Under the pieces are notes generated by a model, which had not been told where the DNA came from, searched no databases, and was given only the letters and a program-made list of their open reading frames with translations. Below, in pieces: positions 25,136-34,309 of a stretch of 59,613 nucleotides of DNA (position 1 is its first letter; the number at the start of each line of letters is the position of its first letter). The DNA comes from an uncultured Eubacteriales bacterium (GTDB lineage: Bacteria > Bacillota > Clostridia > Christensenellales > Aristaeellaceae), in assembly GCA_902778995.1 (NCBI GenBank), contig CACYZW010000006.1, positions 16,755 through 76,367 of the forward strand, given 5' to 3'. Made by a program: the position numbers and the translations under genes.

Positions 25136-25777
25136 TTATTCGCTCTCGTCGCCCAGCTCGGCGCGGCGGCGGCGAATGTTCTTACAGGCCTCGGTCAGCT
25201 CGTCCTCCACCGAGGAGAGCAGCTGGTAAGCGTCGTGCTGGGCCTTCAGGCGAACCTCGCTGGCCTCCACCCGGGCGTCGTTCTTGATGATGCGGGCCTC
25301 CTCCCGGGCCTGGCGCAGTATCTCGCTCTCGTCGATCATGTGATCGGCGCGCTCCTGGGCATCCTCCAATATGGCGCGGGCCTCGTTTTCCGCGTCCAAC
25401 ACGCGCTGCTCGGCATCCTCCCTGGCCCGTTCGAGCGCGGCGTTGACCCGCATCTCGGCAGAGCTGATGCGGTTCATGGCCTTGGTCTCGGCCTCGTTCA
25501 TGATGCGCTCCTGTTCAGAATACATCTGAAGACCGTACTGCACGGCGTCAGGCAGGTTTTTTTCCATATCGTCGATAATCATCAGGCATTTTTCAGCGTC
25601 GATGATCTTCTTCCCGGTCAGCGGCACACTGGTGCCCGAGTTGATCGCCGCGCGAATATGCTTGAGGAGTTCGAGGAAATAGCGCATGTCGTTGACTTCG
25701 TCCATCTGACGGGTCTGCTGATTTTCGCGGGTACCCTGCGCTTCTTCCTCGTAAAACTTGTCCTGCTCGCGATCCAT
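25136..25777 (-). CDS. Coiled-coil protein, ATP-synthase-b/DivIVA-like
   Basis: A 213-aa, highly charged, cytoplasmic protein. The N-terminal ~70 residues (MRYFLELLKHIRAA, ..KIIDAEKCLMIIDDMEKNLP) form a helical cap. Residues ~85-200 are a long coiled coil rich in Ala/Glu/Arg (NAALERAREDAEQRVLDAENEAR). Proteins of this shape sit beside rsmD/coaD in many Clostridia and are annotated loosely as ATPase-like; no nucleotide-binding motif is present. GGAAAGGAAGGG precedes the ATG. Function unknown. Confidence 0.8.
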   Translation of the reverse strand: MDREQDKFYEEEAQGTRENQQTRQMDEVNDMRYFLELLKHIRAAINSGTSVPLTGKKIIDAEKCLMIIDDMEKNLPDAVQYGLQMYSEQERIMNEAETKAMNRISSAEMRVNAALERAREDAEQRVLDAENEARAILEDAQERADHMIDESEILRQAREEARIIKNDARVEASEVRLKAQHDAYQLLSSVEDELTEACKNIRRRRAELGDESE

Positions 25778-25868
25778 CGTTTAGCCCTTCCTTTCCGCAC
25801 CCGGCCGCCGCCTGATGCAGCTTATTCTGCCCGGGTCTTCCGGTTTAATCCATGTTAATGCAACTGTC

Positions 25869-26441
25869 TCAGCCGTCGGCATTCACGGCGCTGATCTCCG
25901 CAAAATCCACCGCCGTGTCGCCGTATTGCCGGGTATCGAATACCCTTACGGCGCGGGGCAGCGGCGCCTGGACGTCCTTGCGGCGCTCCATGACAATCAG
26001 GCAGCCCGGCGCAAGCATGTCACCAGCCAGCAGCCGCGCAATCGCGTCGCCATAGGCTTGCGCCATGCGGTACGGCGGATCCAAAAATACAAGATCGAAT
26101 ATCCGGCCCTCCAGCGCTGCAATGGCGCTGCGATAATCCTGATTGAGTATATCTATGCGAAATTCAAAATCGTCCTTCAGCACGTTGCGCGCGTTCCGGT
26201 CGATAACCTGCCAGGCCTGGCGGGAATTGTCCACGACGACGGCGCATTCCGCCCCCCGGCTGAGCGCTTCCAGCGCCATAGCGCCGCTGCCGCCGAACAG
26301 ATCCAGCACCCGCGAATCCAGCACGCGGGAACCGATGATGTTGAACAGCGCGCCCCTGATTTTGTCCGAGGTCGGGCGCGTATTATCCCCTGGGGGCGCA
26401 AACAGCGACCTTCCCTTGGCCTCTCCGGCTATTATACGCAT
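25869..26441 (-). CDS. rsmD: 16S rRNA (guanine966-N2)-methyltransferase RsmD
   Basis: A 190-aa Rossmann-fold methyltransferase of typical length. It starts MRIIAGEAKGR, has RPTSDKIRGALFNII, the SAM-binding loop VLDLFGGSGAMALEALSRGA (~45-64) and the catalytic DPPY motif (FLDPPYRM, ~119-126). It modifies G966 of 16S rRNA during 30S assembly. It has its own promoter at 26466-26494 and likely shares a transcript with the coiled-coil gene 91 nt downstream. The coaD gene that often follows is not here. Confidence 0.95.
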   Translation of the reverse strand: MRIIAGEAKGRSLFAPPGDNTRPTSDKIRGALFNIIGSRVLDSRVLDLFGGSGAMALEALSRGAECAVVVDNSRQAWQVIDRNARNVLKDDFEFRIDILNQDYRSAIAALEGRIFDLVFLDPPYRMAQAYGDAIARLLAGDMLAPGCLIVMERRKDVQAPLPRAVRVFDTRQYGDTAVDFAEISAVNADG

Positions 26442-26465
26442 AGCTTCACCTATGATATTGCCTTA

Positions 26466-26494
26466 ATTGTATCATAATTGCGCAATATTTGCAA
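26466..26494 (-). promoter_or_regulatory. Sigma-A promoter of rsmD
   Basis: Minus strand: -35 TTGCAA (26489-26494), 17-nt spacer, -10 TACAAT (26466-26471), ~25 nt before the rsmD start. Confidence 0.7.
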
Positions 26495-26513
26495 TCGGTT
26501 TTTCGAAAAAATA

Positions 26514-27161
26514 TCAAATTTCGGGTCGTTGGGCTTTCGGCGCCGATTTTTTTCGCCCCACCCGCGATTTTGCCTTTGCCCGACGCTTGCCCTCGGCCAT
26601 GGCCTTTTCCGATTTTGCCCACAGCCTGGGCCCCTGCATATACCCCGCGAAGGTGCATAGCGGCAGCACGAAGGGCGATATCATCAACACCGCAGCCACG
26701 GGCCCCGTCAGGCGGTCGAAGGTCTGGCTGAAGGGCAGCATCGCCGGCCAGAAGGGCAGCGCCAATACCCAGGACACCAGCCGCATGACGACGTCCGCCG
26801 GATGCGCCTTCAGCAGCGACAGCACGATATACAGGCAGCCTGCCACATAGGGGATCAGCGCCGAGAGCAAAACGCCCTTCACGCCCGTGGACACATCCCA
26901 GGCGCGTCGCTGCACCTTTTCGTCCACCTGGCCATAGGAGGGGCTTTGCGGGTCCCGGGCCCGCGCCACCGTCTGCAAAATGCAGCATGCCTCATGGCCG
27001 AAGGCCATGCCCTGTCGGAAGGACAGAAAAAGCGCCCCTGCCAGGCAGATCAGCCCCAGCACCGTCCAGGGCGTGGTGCCCAGCGTAAACATGGCCAGGT
27101 TCAGCACGATCAGCATGGCCAGCGTGGTGGCGTTGGATCGCCACATGTCCTTGATACTCAT
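26514..27161 (-). CDS. Conserved membrane protein of unknown function
   Basis: A 215-aa protein with about five hydrophobic helices (MLIVLNLAMFTLG; VLGLICLAGALFL; GVLLSALIPYVAGCLYIVLSLL; VSWVLALPFWPAMLPF; VAAVLMISPFVLPLCTFAGY). The very basic C-terminal tail (KRRAKAKSRVGRKKSAPKA) probably faces the cytoplasm. It starts 17 nt after the alanine racemase stop, so it is likely co-transcribed. No family was recognised. Confidence 0.8.
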   Translation of the reverse strand: MSIKDMWRSNATTLAMLIVLNLAMFTLGTTPWTVLGLICLAGALFLSFRQGMAFGHEACCILQTVARARDPQSPSYGQVDEKVQRRAWDVSTGVKGVLLSALIPYVAGCLYIVLSLLKAHPADVVMRLVSWVLALPFWPAMLPFSQTFDRLTGPVAAVLMISPFVLPLCTFAGYMQGPRLWAKSEKAMAEGKRRAKAKSRVGRKKSAPKAQRPEI

Positions 27162-27178
27162 ACGTCACACCCCGCGCT

Positions 27179-28276
27179 TCAATCGACTGTCTCCACGGGA
27201 ATCCGGGGGCTGAAGCCCAGCATGATCTCGTAGGGGATCGTCTCCGCCAGTTCCGCAAGCTCATCGGGGGTGATGCGCTCATCCCCCTGGCGGCCCATCA
27301 GAATGACTTCGTCCTCCAGATCCACTTCGGGAATGTCGGTGACATCCGCCATCATCATGTCCATGCACACCCGCCCGATCAGCGGCGCCCGCCGCCCGCG
27401 CACCAGCACGGAGGCCCGGTTGCTCAGTATGCGGGGATAGCCGTCGCCGTAGCCGATGGGCAGCGTCATCACCAGCGTGTCCCTTTGGGCCGTGAACGTG
27501 CGGCCATAGCCCACCGTCTCCCCCGCGCCGATCCATTGCAGGCGGATGGGCCGGGTTGCGAGCGTCTGGGCCCAGGTCAGTTCGTCCGCCAACTCCGGCA
27601 CACAGCTGCCGTAGAGCACGATGCCGGGGCGCACCATGTCGTATTGCAGCGCCGGGTCCAGCATGGCCGTGGACGCTGCGGCATGGGCGAGCGGCCTGTG
27701 GCCCGCCTCGCGGATCAGCGTCAGCGACCGGGCAAAGCAGCGGTTTTGCTCCGCAGTAAAGGCGGGATCGACGTCCGCGACGCAAAAGTGGGTGAATACG
27801 CCCTCCATGTCCACGTCCGGGCAACGCCGCCACCAGGCCAGCACGGCGCGAAGGTCGTCCTCGCCCTTTACGCCGATGCGGGACATGCCCGTGTCGATCG
27901 CCAGATGCGCCCTGGACCGCCTGCCGCAGCGCACGGCCTCGTCCTGCAAAACATCCAGCATGCGGGGCGTATACACCGCCTGGGACACCCCGGCGCGCAC
28001 AGTCCGGCGCAGCGAGGCCTCCCCCGCGCCGCCAAGCACTAGTATCATACATTCAATGCCCGCGCTTCGAAGCGTCTCGGCCTCCTCCACGATCGCCACG
28101 GCGAAGGCGTCCGCCCCGGCGCTCAGCAGCTTTTTCGCCGTCTGAACGCTGTCATGGCCGTAGGCGTCGGCCTTGACGACGCACATCATGCGCACGCCCT
28201 TGGGAATGTGGGCACGGATCGCCCTGGCGTTGGACGCGACGGCGTCGGTGGAAATCCTCATGATCGTGGGTCGCAC
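27179..28276 (-). CDS. alr: Alanine racemase
   Basis: A 365-aa fold-type III PLP enzyme making D-alanine for peptidoglycan. The catalytic lysine is K35 in VVKADAYGHD. The second catalytic base is the Tyr of ETVGYGRTF, and MDMMMADVTDIP marks the C-terminal beta domain. The GTG start at 28276 was chosen because GAGGGAGG lies 8 nt upstream and the preceding in-frame sequence lacks homology. Its promoter is at 28360-28388. Whether it is biosynthetic or catabolic cannot be told, but nothing nearby suggests alanine catabolism. Confidence 0.94.
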   Translation of the reverse strand: MRPTIMRISTDAVASNARAIRAHIPKGVRMMCVVKADAYGHDSVQTAKKLLSAGADAFAVAIVEEAETLRSAGIECMILVLGGAGEASLRRTVRAGVSQAVYTPRMLDVLQDEAVRCGRRSRAHLAIDTGMSRIGVKGEDDLRAVLAWWRRCPDVDMEGVFTHFCVADVDPAFTAEQNRCFARSLTLIREAGHRPLAHAAASTAMLDPALQYDMVRPGIVLYGSCVPELADELTWAQTLATRPIRLQWIGAGETVGYGRTFTAQRDTLVMTLPIGYGDGYPRILSNRASVLVRGRRAPLIGRVCMDMMMADVTDIPEVDLEDEVILMGRQGDERITPDELAELAETIPYEIMLGFSPRIPVETVD

Positions 28277-28359
28277 GAATACAGCCTCCCTCTCCGGTCT
28301 CCGCCCCCAAGGGGCGGCAACCGGCAAAAATGATGCATTTTACAGGGCATTACCCGTTT

Positions 28360-28388
28360 ATTATAGCCCTATTTTGTCCAAATTGCAA
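28360..28388 (-). promoter_or_regulatory. Sigma-A promoter of alr
   Basis: Minus strand: -35 TTGCAA (28383-28388), 17-nt spacer, -10 TATAAT (28360-28365). Confidence 0.75.
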
Positions 28389-28427
28389 TACGGATGTCCA
28401 ATTATCGTCATTTTTAATGTTTGCTTA

Positions 28428-28456
28428 TTGCAAATCGGGCCTCAGGCGTGTATACT
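28428..28456 (+). promoter_or_regulatory. Sigma-A promoter of the DUF624 gene
   Basis: -35 TTGCAA (28428-28433), 17-nt spacer, -10 TATACT (28451-28456). It is back to back with the alr promoter; the -35 elements are 39 nt apart. Confidence 0.78.
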
Positions 28457-28511
28457 GTACAGAGTAAGCGCAGGCGCTACATTATATATGCGACACAGGT
28501 GGAGGTAGTCT

Positions 28512-29444
28512 ATGGCCATACGCGATTTGATGAACAATTATTTTTACGGCAAGCAGGGCAAGGGCGATTTTACCGTGGCCGACATGCCCAAGAACCGGCT
28601 GGCGCTGTTCGGCGAGGTGCTCAAGGTACGCTGGAGCAGCCTGTTCGGGGTGAACCTGCTGTACATGATCGCCTGGATCCCCGCCATCGTGTGGACGTTT
28701 ATCAATATTCTCGCGCTGTACAACCTGCTGAACGCCGAACCGGGCGCGGTCCCCGGCGACGTGGGAGGGCTTTTGAACACCTGGCTTCTGGTGCTCGCGC
28801 CCTGCATCGCGATCACGGGCCCCTTCAACGCGGGCGTCACCTACGTGCTGCGCAACTGGGCCCGCGACGAACACAGCTTCGTGCTCAGCGATTTCAAGGA
28901 CGCCCTCAGGGACAACTGGAAGCAGGCGCTGGTGATCTCGTTGATCGACGGCTTGATGCCCTTCCTGGCGGTGACCTGCTGGCGCTTCTACGGCGGCATG
29001 ATGAAGCAGAACCTGATCTTCATGCTGCCTGCGGCCATGGTGCTGCTGATGAGCGTGCTGTGGACGCTGGCGAGCATGCTGGCCTACCCCATGCTGGTCA
29101 CCTACAGGCTGAGGACCCGCGACGTGATCCGCAATTCATTGCTGATGACCGTGGCGAAGCTGCCCTACGCGCTGCTGATCAAGCTGGCAACGCTGTTACT
29201 GCCCGCCCTGGCCTACGGGCTGATGGTGCTGATTCCGAGCATACAGATGCAGATACTGCTGGTCGTGACCGCGCTGTACCTGACCTTCATGGTGGCCTTC
29301 AACAAGCTGATCACCGTCTCCTACGCCAACTGGCTGTGCGAAACCTATCTGAACCCGCGGATCAAGGGCGCGCGCACGAACATCGGCCTGCGCCCGGAAA
29401 ACTGGGATGACGTGACCTATATTCCGGAGGACGACGAGGAATAG
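28512..29444 (+). CDS. DUF624 (YesL-like) membrane protein
   Basis: A 310-aa protein with about six membrane helices. The family core is visible: LFGVNLLYMIAWIPAIVW, then CIAITGPFNAGVTYVLRNWAR, then DFKDALRDNWKQALVISL. YesL-type proteins occur beside carbohydrate ABC transporters but their biochemical role is unknown. GGTGGAGG lies 7-8 nt before the ATG. The U32 gene follows after 69 nt on the same strand and may share its promoter. Confidence 0.85.
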   Translation: MAIRDLMNNYFYGKQGKGDFTVADMPKNRLALFGEVLKVRWSSLFGVNLLYMIAWIPAIVWTFINILALYNLLNAEPGAVPGDVGGLLNTWLLVLAPCIAITGPFNAGVTYVLRNWARDEHSFVLSDFKDALRDNWKQALVISLIDGLMPFLAVTCWRFYGGMMKQNLIFMLPAAMVLLMSVLWTLASMLAYPMLVTYRLRTRDVIRNSLLMTVAKLPYALLIKLATLLLPALAYGLMVLIPSIQMQILLVVTALYLTFMVAFNKLITVSYANWLCETYLNPRIKGARTNIGLRPENWDDVTYIPEDDEE

Positions 29445-29513
29445 CCGCCCCGCCGATACCTTTCCGCGTTCAGAAGTACACCCCTAAAAAGACGTCGCGA
29501 AGGAGCCTTGCCC

Positions 29514-30734
29514 ATGCCAAGCCTTGAATTGCTGGCCCCTGCCGGGGACATGGAATGCCTGCGGGCGGCGCTGCGCTTCGGCGCGGACGCCGTGTACGTG
29601 GGCGGCCCGATGCTGCAGCTGCGCGCCGCGAACGCGGGCTTTTCCATGGACGCGCTGGCGCAGGCCGCAAAGGAGACCCACGCCCTGGGGCGCAGGCTGT
29701 ATGTGACCGTCAACGCCTTCCCCACCAACGATGAGCTGGAAGCCCTGGGCGACTATGCCCAGGGTCTTTTCGCGCTGGGCATCGACGCGGCCATCGTCGC
29801 CGACATGGGGGCCGTCGCCGTCATGCGCAGGGCCGCGCCCGGCCTGCCCATCCACGTCAGCACCCAGGCCAACTGCATGAACTGCGCCGCAGCCACGGCC
29901 TGGTACGACATGGGGGCCAGCCGCGTGGTGCTGGCCCGGGAGATGACCCTGGCGCAGATCCGCCAGCTGCGCGAGCGTACCCCCGCCGGCTTGGAGCTCG
30001 AGGCCTTCGTGCACGGCGCGATGTGCATGGCCTGGTCGGGCCGGTGCATGATCAGCGCCTACCTCACCGGACGCAGCGCAAACCGGGGCGCGTGTACCCA
30101 GTCCTGCCGCTGGCGCTATGCCCTGATGGAGGAGAAGCGGCCCGGCGAGTACTTCCCCGTGGAGGAGGACGAGCGGGGCACGACCATACTCAGCGCATAC
30201 GACCTGAACTGCATGGGCTTTCTGGATCAGATCGCCGACGCCGGGGTCACGTCCTTCAAGATCGAGGGGCGCATGAAGTCCCCCTATTACGTGGCCACAG
30301 TGACAAACGCCTACCGCCTGCGCCTGGACGGCCTGAAGAAGGGCCCGATCGACGGGAAGACCCTGGCGCTGCTCCAGCGGGAGCTGGACGCCGTCAGCCA
30401 CAGGGCCTATGCCTCGGGCTTCTATTTCGGCGAAATGAAGCACCACGCGCCGGACGACGGGGTCTATCGCCAGGATTGCACGTTCGTGGGCACCGTCGTG
30501 GCGCGGCTTGACGGCGGACGGACGCGGGTGGAGCTGCGCAACCGCATAGAACAGGGCGACCTTGTGGAGATCCTCGCTCCCGGCAGTCTGGGACAGTCGT
30601 TCGTCGTCGAGGGGCTGACCAGCCCGACGGGCGCGCCGCTTACCCGCGTCGTGGAACCCATGACGCTTTTCGACATGGACGCGCCGGAGGATTTGCAGCC
30701 CGGCGATATGCTCAGAAGGCGCGTCGCCGGCTGA
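29514..30734 (+). CDS. U32-family protein, probable tRNA hydroxylation factor (TrhP-like)
   Basis: A 406-aa protein. It begins with a TIM-barrel-like region (LELLAPAGDMECLRAALRFGADAVYVGG) and carries the U32 signature EAFVHGAMCMAWSGRCMIS at ~160-180, with the conserved Cys residues (also GACTQSCRWRY). A C-terminal beta domain starts near residue 330. Characterised relatives (YegQ/TrhP, YrrN/YrrO) hydroxylate U34 of tRNA using prephenate, with an Fe-S cluster on the Cys residues; older annotations say collagenase-like peptidase. The ATG at 29514 follows AAGGAG by 8 nt. Confidence 0.88.
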   Translation: MPSLELLAPAGDMECLRAALRFGADAVYVGGPMLQLRAANAGFSMDALAQAAKETHALGRRLYVTVNAFPTNDELEALGDYAQGLFALGIDAAIVADMGAVAVMRRAAPGLPIHVSTQANCMNCAAATAWYDMGASRVVLAREMTLAQIRQLRERTPAGLELEAFVHGAMCMAWSGRCMISAYLTGRSANRGACTQSCRWRYALMEEKRPGEYFPVEEDERGTTILSAYDLNCMGFLDQIADAGVTSFKIEGRMKSPYYVATVTNAYRLRLDGLKKGPIDGKTLALLQRELDAVSHRAYASGFYFGEMKHHAPDDGVYRQDCTFVGTVVARLDGGRTRVELRNRIEQGDLVEILAPGSLGQSFVVEGLTSPTGAPLTRVVEPMTLFDMDAPEDLQPGDMLRRRVAG

Positions 30735-30804
30735 TCCCCCGAGCGCTTCGTGTGGCGCCAGTGCTAACAATTTCTTACATTTGAGTTCAGAATTCTCCCG
30801 AAGG

Positions 30805-30833
30805 TTGCCTTTTCGACGCCTCCATGTTATAAT
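30805..30833 (+). promoter_or_regulatory. Sigma-A promoter of the Wzz-like gene pair
   Basis: -35 TTGCCT (30805-30810), 17-nt spacer, -10 TATAAT (30828-30833), 43 nt before the chosen TTG start. Confidence 0.78.
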
Positions 30834-30876
30834 GGGAACGGTGATTTATACACACTTCGGAACGGAGGGAAATGGA

Positions 30877-32478
30877 TTGGACACAAACGAACGCGGAAAC
30901 GATAAATCCGCGCACATTGACAAGGACACGCGCATCAACCTCGTCCTGAACAACCCCCGTGGCAGCGACGATTACGTCGACCTCGGCCATGTCTATCAAA
31001 ACTTCAAGAGACTGAAGAAAATTTACGCATGGGTGCTGCTGCTGTGCCTGGTGGCCGGCATCTGCGCGTCGCTGCTGTGGTATCAGTTCACCGAGCCGCC
31101 GCTTTCGGTTTCTTCCGTCGTCACGCTGGATTACGAGATACCCAATCCGCTGCTTGATCCGACGAAGAATATCAAGTACACTCCCTCGCTGCTCGAGGAT
31201 GAAACCATACCCCGCACAGTACAGGTTCCCGACCTGACCGCCCCCGACGGCTCCGAACTGGATCTGGGGCAGATCACATCCTCCTATGTGCTGCAATCGG
31301 CCATCAGCGGCCTGCGGCTTTCCCAGCCCGTCACGCTGGCCAACCTCAGCAGCAACATCAAAATCGAGAAGATCCTCACAGAGGACAGCCGGCGCAAGCA
31401 GGAGATCGCCGCCAGCATGCTGCAGGATAAAAACTCGTCCGCATATGACCAGATTCAGGACATCCAGCTGATCTACGAGAACCAGTTCGTCGTCACCCTC
31501 ACCAACGGCTTCGGCGACGAGGATTCCAACGTCAAGTATTACCTGACCAGCAACGAGCTGCGCCTGATACTGGATCGAACCCTCGATGCCTACAACGACT
31601 ATCTGGCCCTGACCTACGCCGACAACACCCTTCCGGCCAACGAATTCTCCCTCATCAATGCGCAGACGCTGGATCTGCCGGAGACGCTGGACCAGCTTCG
31701 CACGTCCATCGACAACCTTTACGACTATTGCAATAACAAATCGGATACCGCAAAGGCCTATCGCTCGTGGCGCACGGGGCTTTCCCTCAACGACCTGATG
31801 GAGCACCTGCAGCAGGTCAAGCGCGTCGACGTGGATTACCTGTACGCCTGCATTCTCGGCAACGGCATCGCCAGAAATCCCGTCGCCATGCAGATGAACC
31901 TGCAGTATCAGCTTCGCAACGCCCAAACTGATCTGGACCATATCAACGAAAAGATCGCCAATACCCAGAGCCTGCTGGATGGCTATAAAAACGATGAGAT
32001 ACTCATCTCCATGCAGGACAGCGACGCCACCAAATCCACCACCGCCGCGACCAATTACTACAATAAACTGGTCCTCGAACAGGCTCAGAATTACAGTCAG
32101 GCCACCGAGCTGGAAACCGCCATCGCCAATCTGAACGAAAAGATCCGCCAGATGACCGAAAACGCCGGACAGGCCGATACCCAGGCCTATGACGAAGAGC
32201 TTGAGCGGATTCTCGCCAGCTGTACAAAATGCTATGACAGGGTCAATTCCCAGTTGAAGGAGATCACGACCAGCGCGTTCTACACCACCTACCTGGAGCA
32301 TTCCTCGGCGGAGGGCAAAGCCGTGAACTTCATCGTCGGCGCGATGAAAAAGCTGATCATCGGCATTTTCGCCGGCCTCGTCATCGGTTTCGGCATTTGG
32401 TTCCTGGCCGCGCTTTTGCCGGAGTTCAAGGGCAAAAAGCGTGAAACGGTCGACGGAGAGGAGGCTGCAAAACAATGA
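30877..32478 (+). CDS. Wzz-like chain-length/envelope protein 1
   Basis: A 533-aa protein with a cytoplasmic N-terminus, a membrane helix (YAWVLLLCLVAGICASLLWYQF), a long extracytoplasmic helical region with coiled coils (~300-480) and a second helix (LIIGIFAGLVIGFGIWFLAALL) near the C-terminus. This is the two-helix topology of Wzz/CapA polysaccharide co-polymerases, but sequence motifs are weak and no tyrosine-kinase domain follows. The TTG at 30877 is used because ACGGAGGGA sits 7-8 nt upstream; the nearby ATG at 30872 is out of frame. The stop overlaps the next ATG by 4 nt. Confidence 0.75.
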   Translation: MDTNERGNDKSAHIDKDTRINLVLNNPRGSDDYVDLGHVYQNFKRLKKIYAWVLLLCLVAGICASLLWYQFTEPPLSVSSVVTLDYEIPNPLLDPTKNIKYTPSLLEDETIPRTVQVPDLTAPDGSELDLGQITSSYVLQSAISGLRLSQPVTLANLSSNIKIEKILTEDSRRKQEIAASMLQDKNSSAYDQIQDIQLIYENQFVVTLTNGFGDEDSNVKYYLTSNELRLILDRTLDAYNDYLALTYADNTLPANEFSLINAQTLDLPETLDQLRTSIDNLYDYCNNKSDTAKAYRSWRTGLSLNDLMEHLQQVKRVDVDYLYACILGNGIARNPVAMQMNLQYQLRNAQTDLDHINEKIANTQSLLDGYKNDEILISMQDSDATKSTTAATNYYNKLVLEQAQNYSQATELETAIANLNEKIRQMTENAGQADTQAYDEELERILASCTKCYDRVNSQLKEITTSAFYTTYLEHSSAEGKAVNFIVGAMKKLIIGIFAGLVIGFGIWFLAALLPEFKGKKRETVDGEEAAKQ

Positions 32479-33884
32479 AAACGAAAAAGACCCACTGGCT
32501 GCGCAACAGCATCGCCATATTGCTGCTCTTCTGCATCGGCGGCCTTGTTCTGACCTGCGTTCAGTTTTTCGGCAACCCTGATCCCACCTACGCGACGGCC
32601 ACCATAGAATTCAACTTTGAGGGCGCCGCGGACGGCATCGCCCCCAACGGTTCGATGTTCAACCTCTCCGACATTACCTCCGAGGAGGTGCTGACCAATG
32701 CCCTGACGGAGTGCGGCATGAATGAAAAATACACCGTCGAGCAGCTTCAGGAATCCCTCGTGACCCGCGGCGTCTATCCGGACGATTTCGTCGGGAAGGT
32801 CAGCAGCTATGAATCCCTGCTCAATTTCAACACCAACCACGAGGCCTCCGTCTCCAATTACCACGCGACCACCTATAACGTCGAGCTGTACAACGACTTT
32901 GACAAATCAATGCCCCAGGACCAGCTCGAGACCCTGTTGAAGGCCATCGTAGCCTCCTACAAGACCTTCTTTGCCAAGGCCTATGCCAACGGCCTGGACC
33001 GGGACGACCTGTCAAAGCTGTCCGAGCGCGACTACCCCCAGCAGATGGACATCATCGAGGCCTATTTCAACATACTGTCCGAATACGCCATGCAGATGTA
33101 CGCGCGCCGTCCGGCCTTCGTATACGAGGGCGTGAGCTTCAACGACATCAGCGTTCGACTGGAAAGCCTGATCGCCACCGATGTCGACCGTCTGAGGGCG
33201 GATATGACGCTGAATGGCCTCACCCGCTCTCTGGACCGCCTGAAGAGTCAATACACCTTTGAGATCAGCGACTTGCAGAACCAGCAGAAGAGCCAGAAGG
33301 TCTGCCTCACCCGGCTGGACAAGCTGATCGAATCCTACGAAAAGAACGGCATCGTCTACGTCAGCAGCGGCAACAGCGTGACCAAGATCGACAACAACGC
33401 CAGCGTCACCTACGACACCCTGGTCGGCCAGCGCAAGTCCGTCACCGACGACATCACGGACCTTGGCACCCGGATCATCACCTACGAGCAGCAGCTGGCG
33501 GACCTGGAGGGCGATGAAGACAGCATCGCCGCCCAGAGCGAAGCCGACGATGCCCCGGAAACCGCCGAGCCGCAATCTGAATCCGATCGGGCCGAAATAG
33601 TCGCCGCGCAGACCGCCGTGCTGGAAAGCAACATCGACGCGTTGGTGACAAAGAGCAACGCGGTTCTGGACGATTTTGAAAACATGCTGGACGCCTTCAA
33701 CAAACAGGAGATCAACGATCGGACCGTCGCCGTCACCAGCTACAACTATATAACGCCAAAGGTTCTCTCCGGCGCCTTCGTAGTCGCGGCAATCAAGACC
33801 GCCGGCCCCATCTGCGCCATTGGCCTCATGCTCTGTCTGGTGATGATCATCCACAGCCGCAGACGTGAAGCACGGCAAAAATAA
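32475..33884 (+). CDS. Wzz-like chain-length/envelope protein 2
   Basis: A 469-aa partner of the preceding protein with the same plan. The N-terminal helix is SIAILLLFCIGGLVLTCVQFF, a long extracytoplasmic domain with coiled-coil stretches (~245-390) follows, and the C-terminal helix is AAIKTAGPICAIGLMLCLVMII before a basic tail. Its ATG overlaps the upstream stop (ATGA). No glycosyltransferase, flippase, polymerase or kinase gene is adjacent, so assignment to a particular polymer is not possible. The two may form a hetero-oligomer. Confidence 0.72.
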   Translation: MKTKKTHWLRNSIAILLLFCIGGLVLTCVQFFGNPDPTYATATIEFNFEGAADGIAPNGSMFNLSDITSEEVLTNALTECGMNEKYTVEQLQESLVTRGVYPDDFVGKVSSYESLLNFNTNHEASVSNYHATTYNVELYNDFDKSMPQDQLETLLKAIVASYKTFFAKAYANGLDRDDLSKLSERDYPQQMDIIEAYFNILSEYAMQMYARRPAFVYEGVSFNDISVRLESLIATDVDRLRADMTLNGLTRSLDRLKSQYTFEISDLQNQQKSQKVCLTRLDKLIESYEKNGIVYVSSGNSVTKIDNNASVTYDTLVGQRKSVTDDITDLGTRIITYEQQLADLEGDEDSIAAQSEADDAPETAEPQSESDRAEIVAAQTAVLESNIDALVTKSNAVLDDFENMLDAFNKQEINDRTVAVTSYNYITPKVLSGAFVVAAIKTAGPICAIGLMLCLVMIIHSRRREARQK

Positions 33885-33901
33885 GCGAATCGCTATAACG
33901 G

Positions 33902-33948
33902 CACACGCCCTTTCGCGCGACAGACGGCGCGGGAAGGGCGTGTGTTTT
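33902..33948 (+). terminator. Rho-independent terminator of the Wzz-like pair
   Basis: Stem CACACGCCC...CGCGC / GCGCG...GGGCGTGTG followed by TTTT. Confidence 0.75.
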
Positions 33949-34309
33949 ATATGTGTGGGTAATAAAGGACGGAGAAAGTCGCAGGGATTTGGTCAGTCGT
34001 CACAGAAGGCCGGGTATGGCGGCAGATTGCCGCCGCAAAAGGCCCGAACCATCGCCTTTGCCTGCTTCCCCGGCGGGCCCTGACAGGGTCACAGGATTTC
34101 GGCGACAATCGTCCGCCTGTACGCTTTCCCCAAAATCGTCTGACCCCCAACCGTCGCAGCGCTCTGCCGCTACGCCGACCGGGAGTCAGTGGTTTTTATT
34201 ATGCGTCCGGCCTTGCCGGTATGCTTATGTTATCAAACAATTATGAACCCGGCGTGAACTCAGGAAGGTAATTTTTGGTTATTTGTGGGTCGATGCTCCG
34301 CGCCAACCG
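33949..34309. other. Intergenic region without a credible gene
   Basis: Lies between convergent units. It holds a small perfect palindrome GGCGGCAGATTGCCGCC (34019-34035) of the type seen in the palindrome-rich repeats, and otherwise nothing recognisable. Short reading frames here have no ribosome-binding sites or recognisable sequence. Confidence 0.5.

Noticed and set aside
30787-32475. 562-codon minus-strand frame opposite the first Wzz-like gene
   Set aside because: The + frame has promoter, ribosome-binding site, membrane helices and coupling to the next gene; the minus frame has none.
33953-34246. Small + strand frame after the Wzz-like pair
   Set aside because: No ribosome-binding site, no homology recognised; sequence contains repeat-like palindromes.
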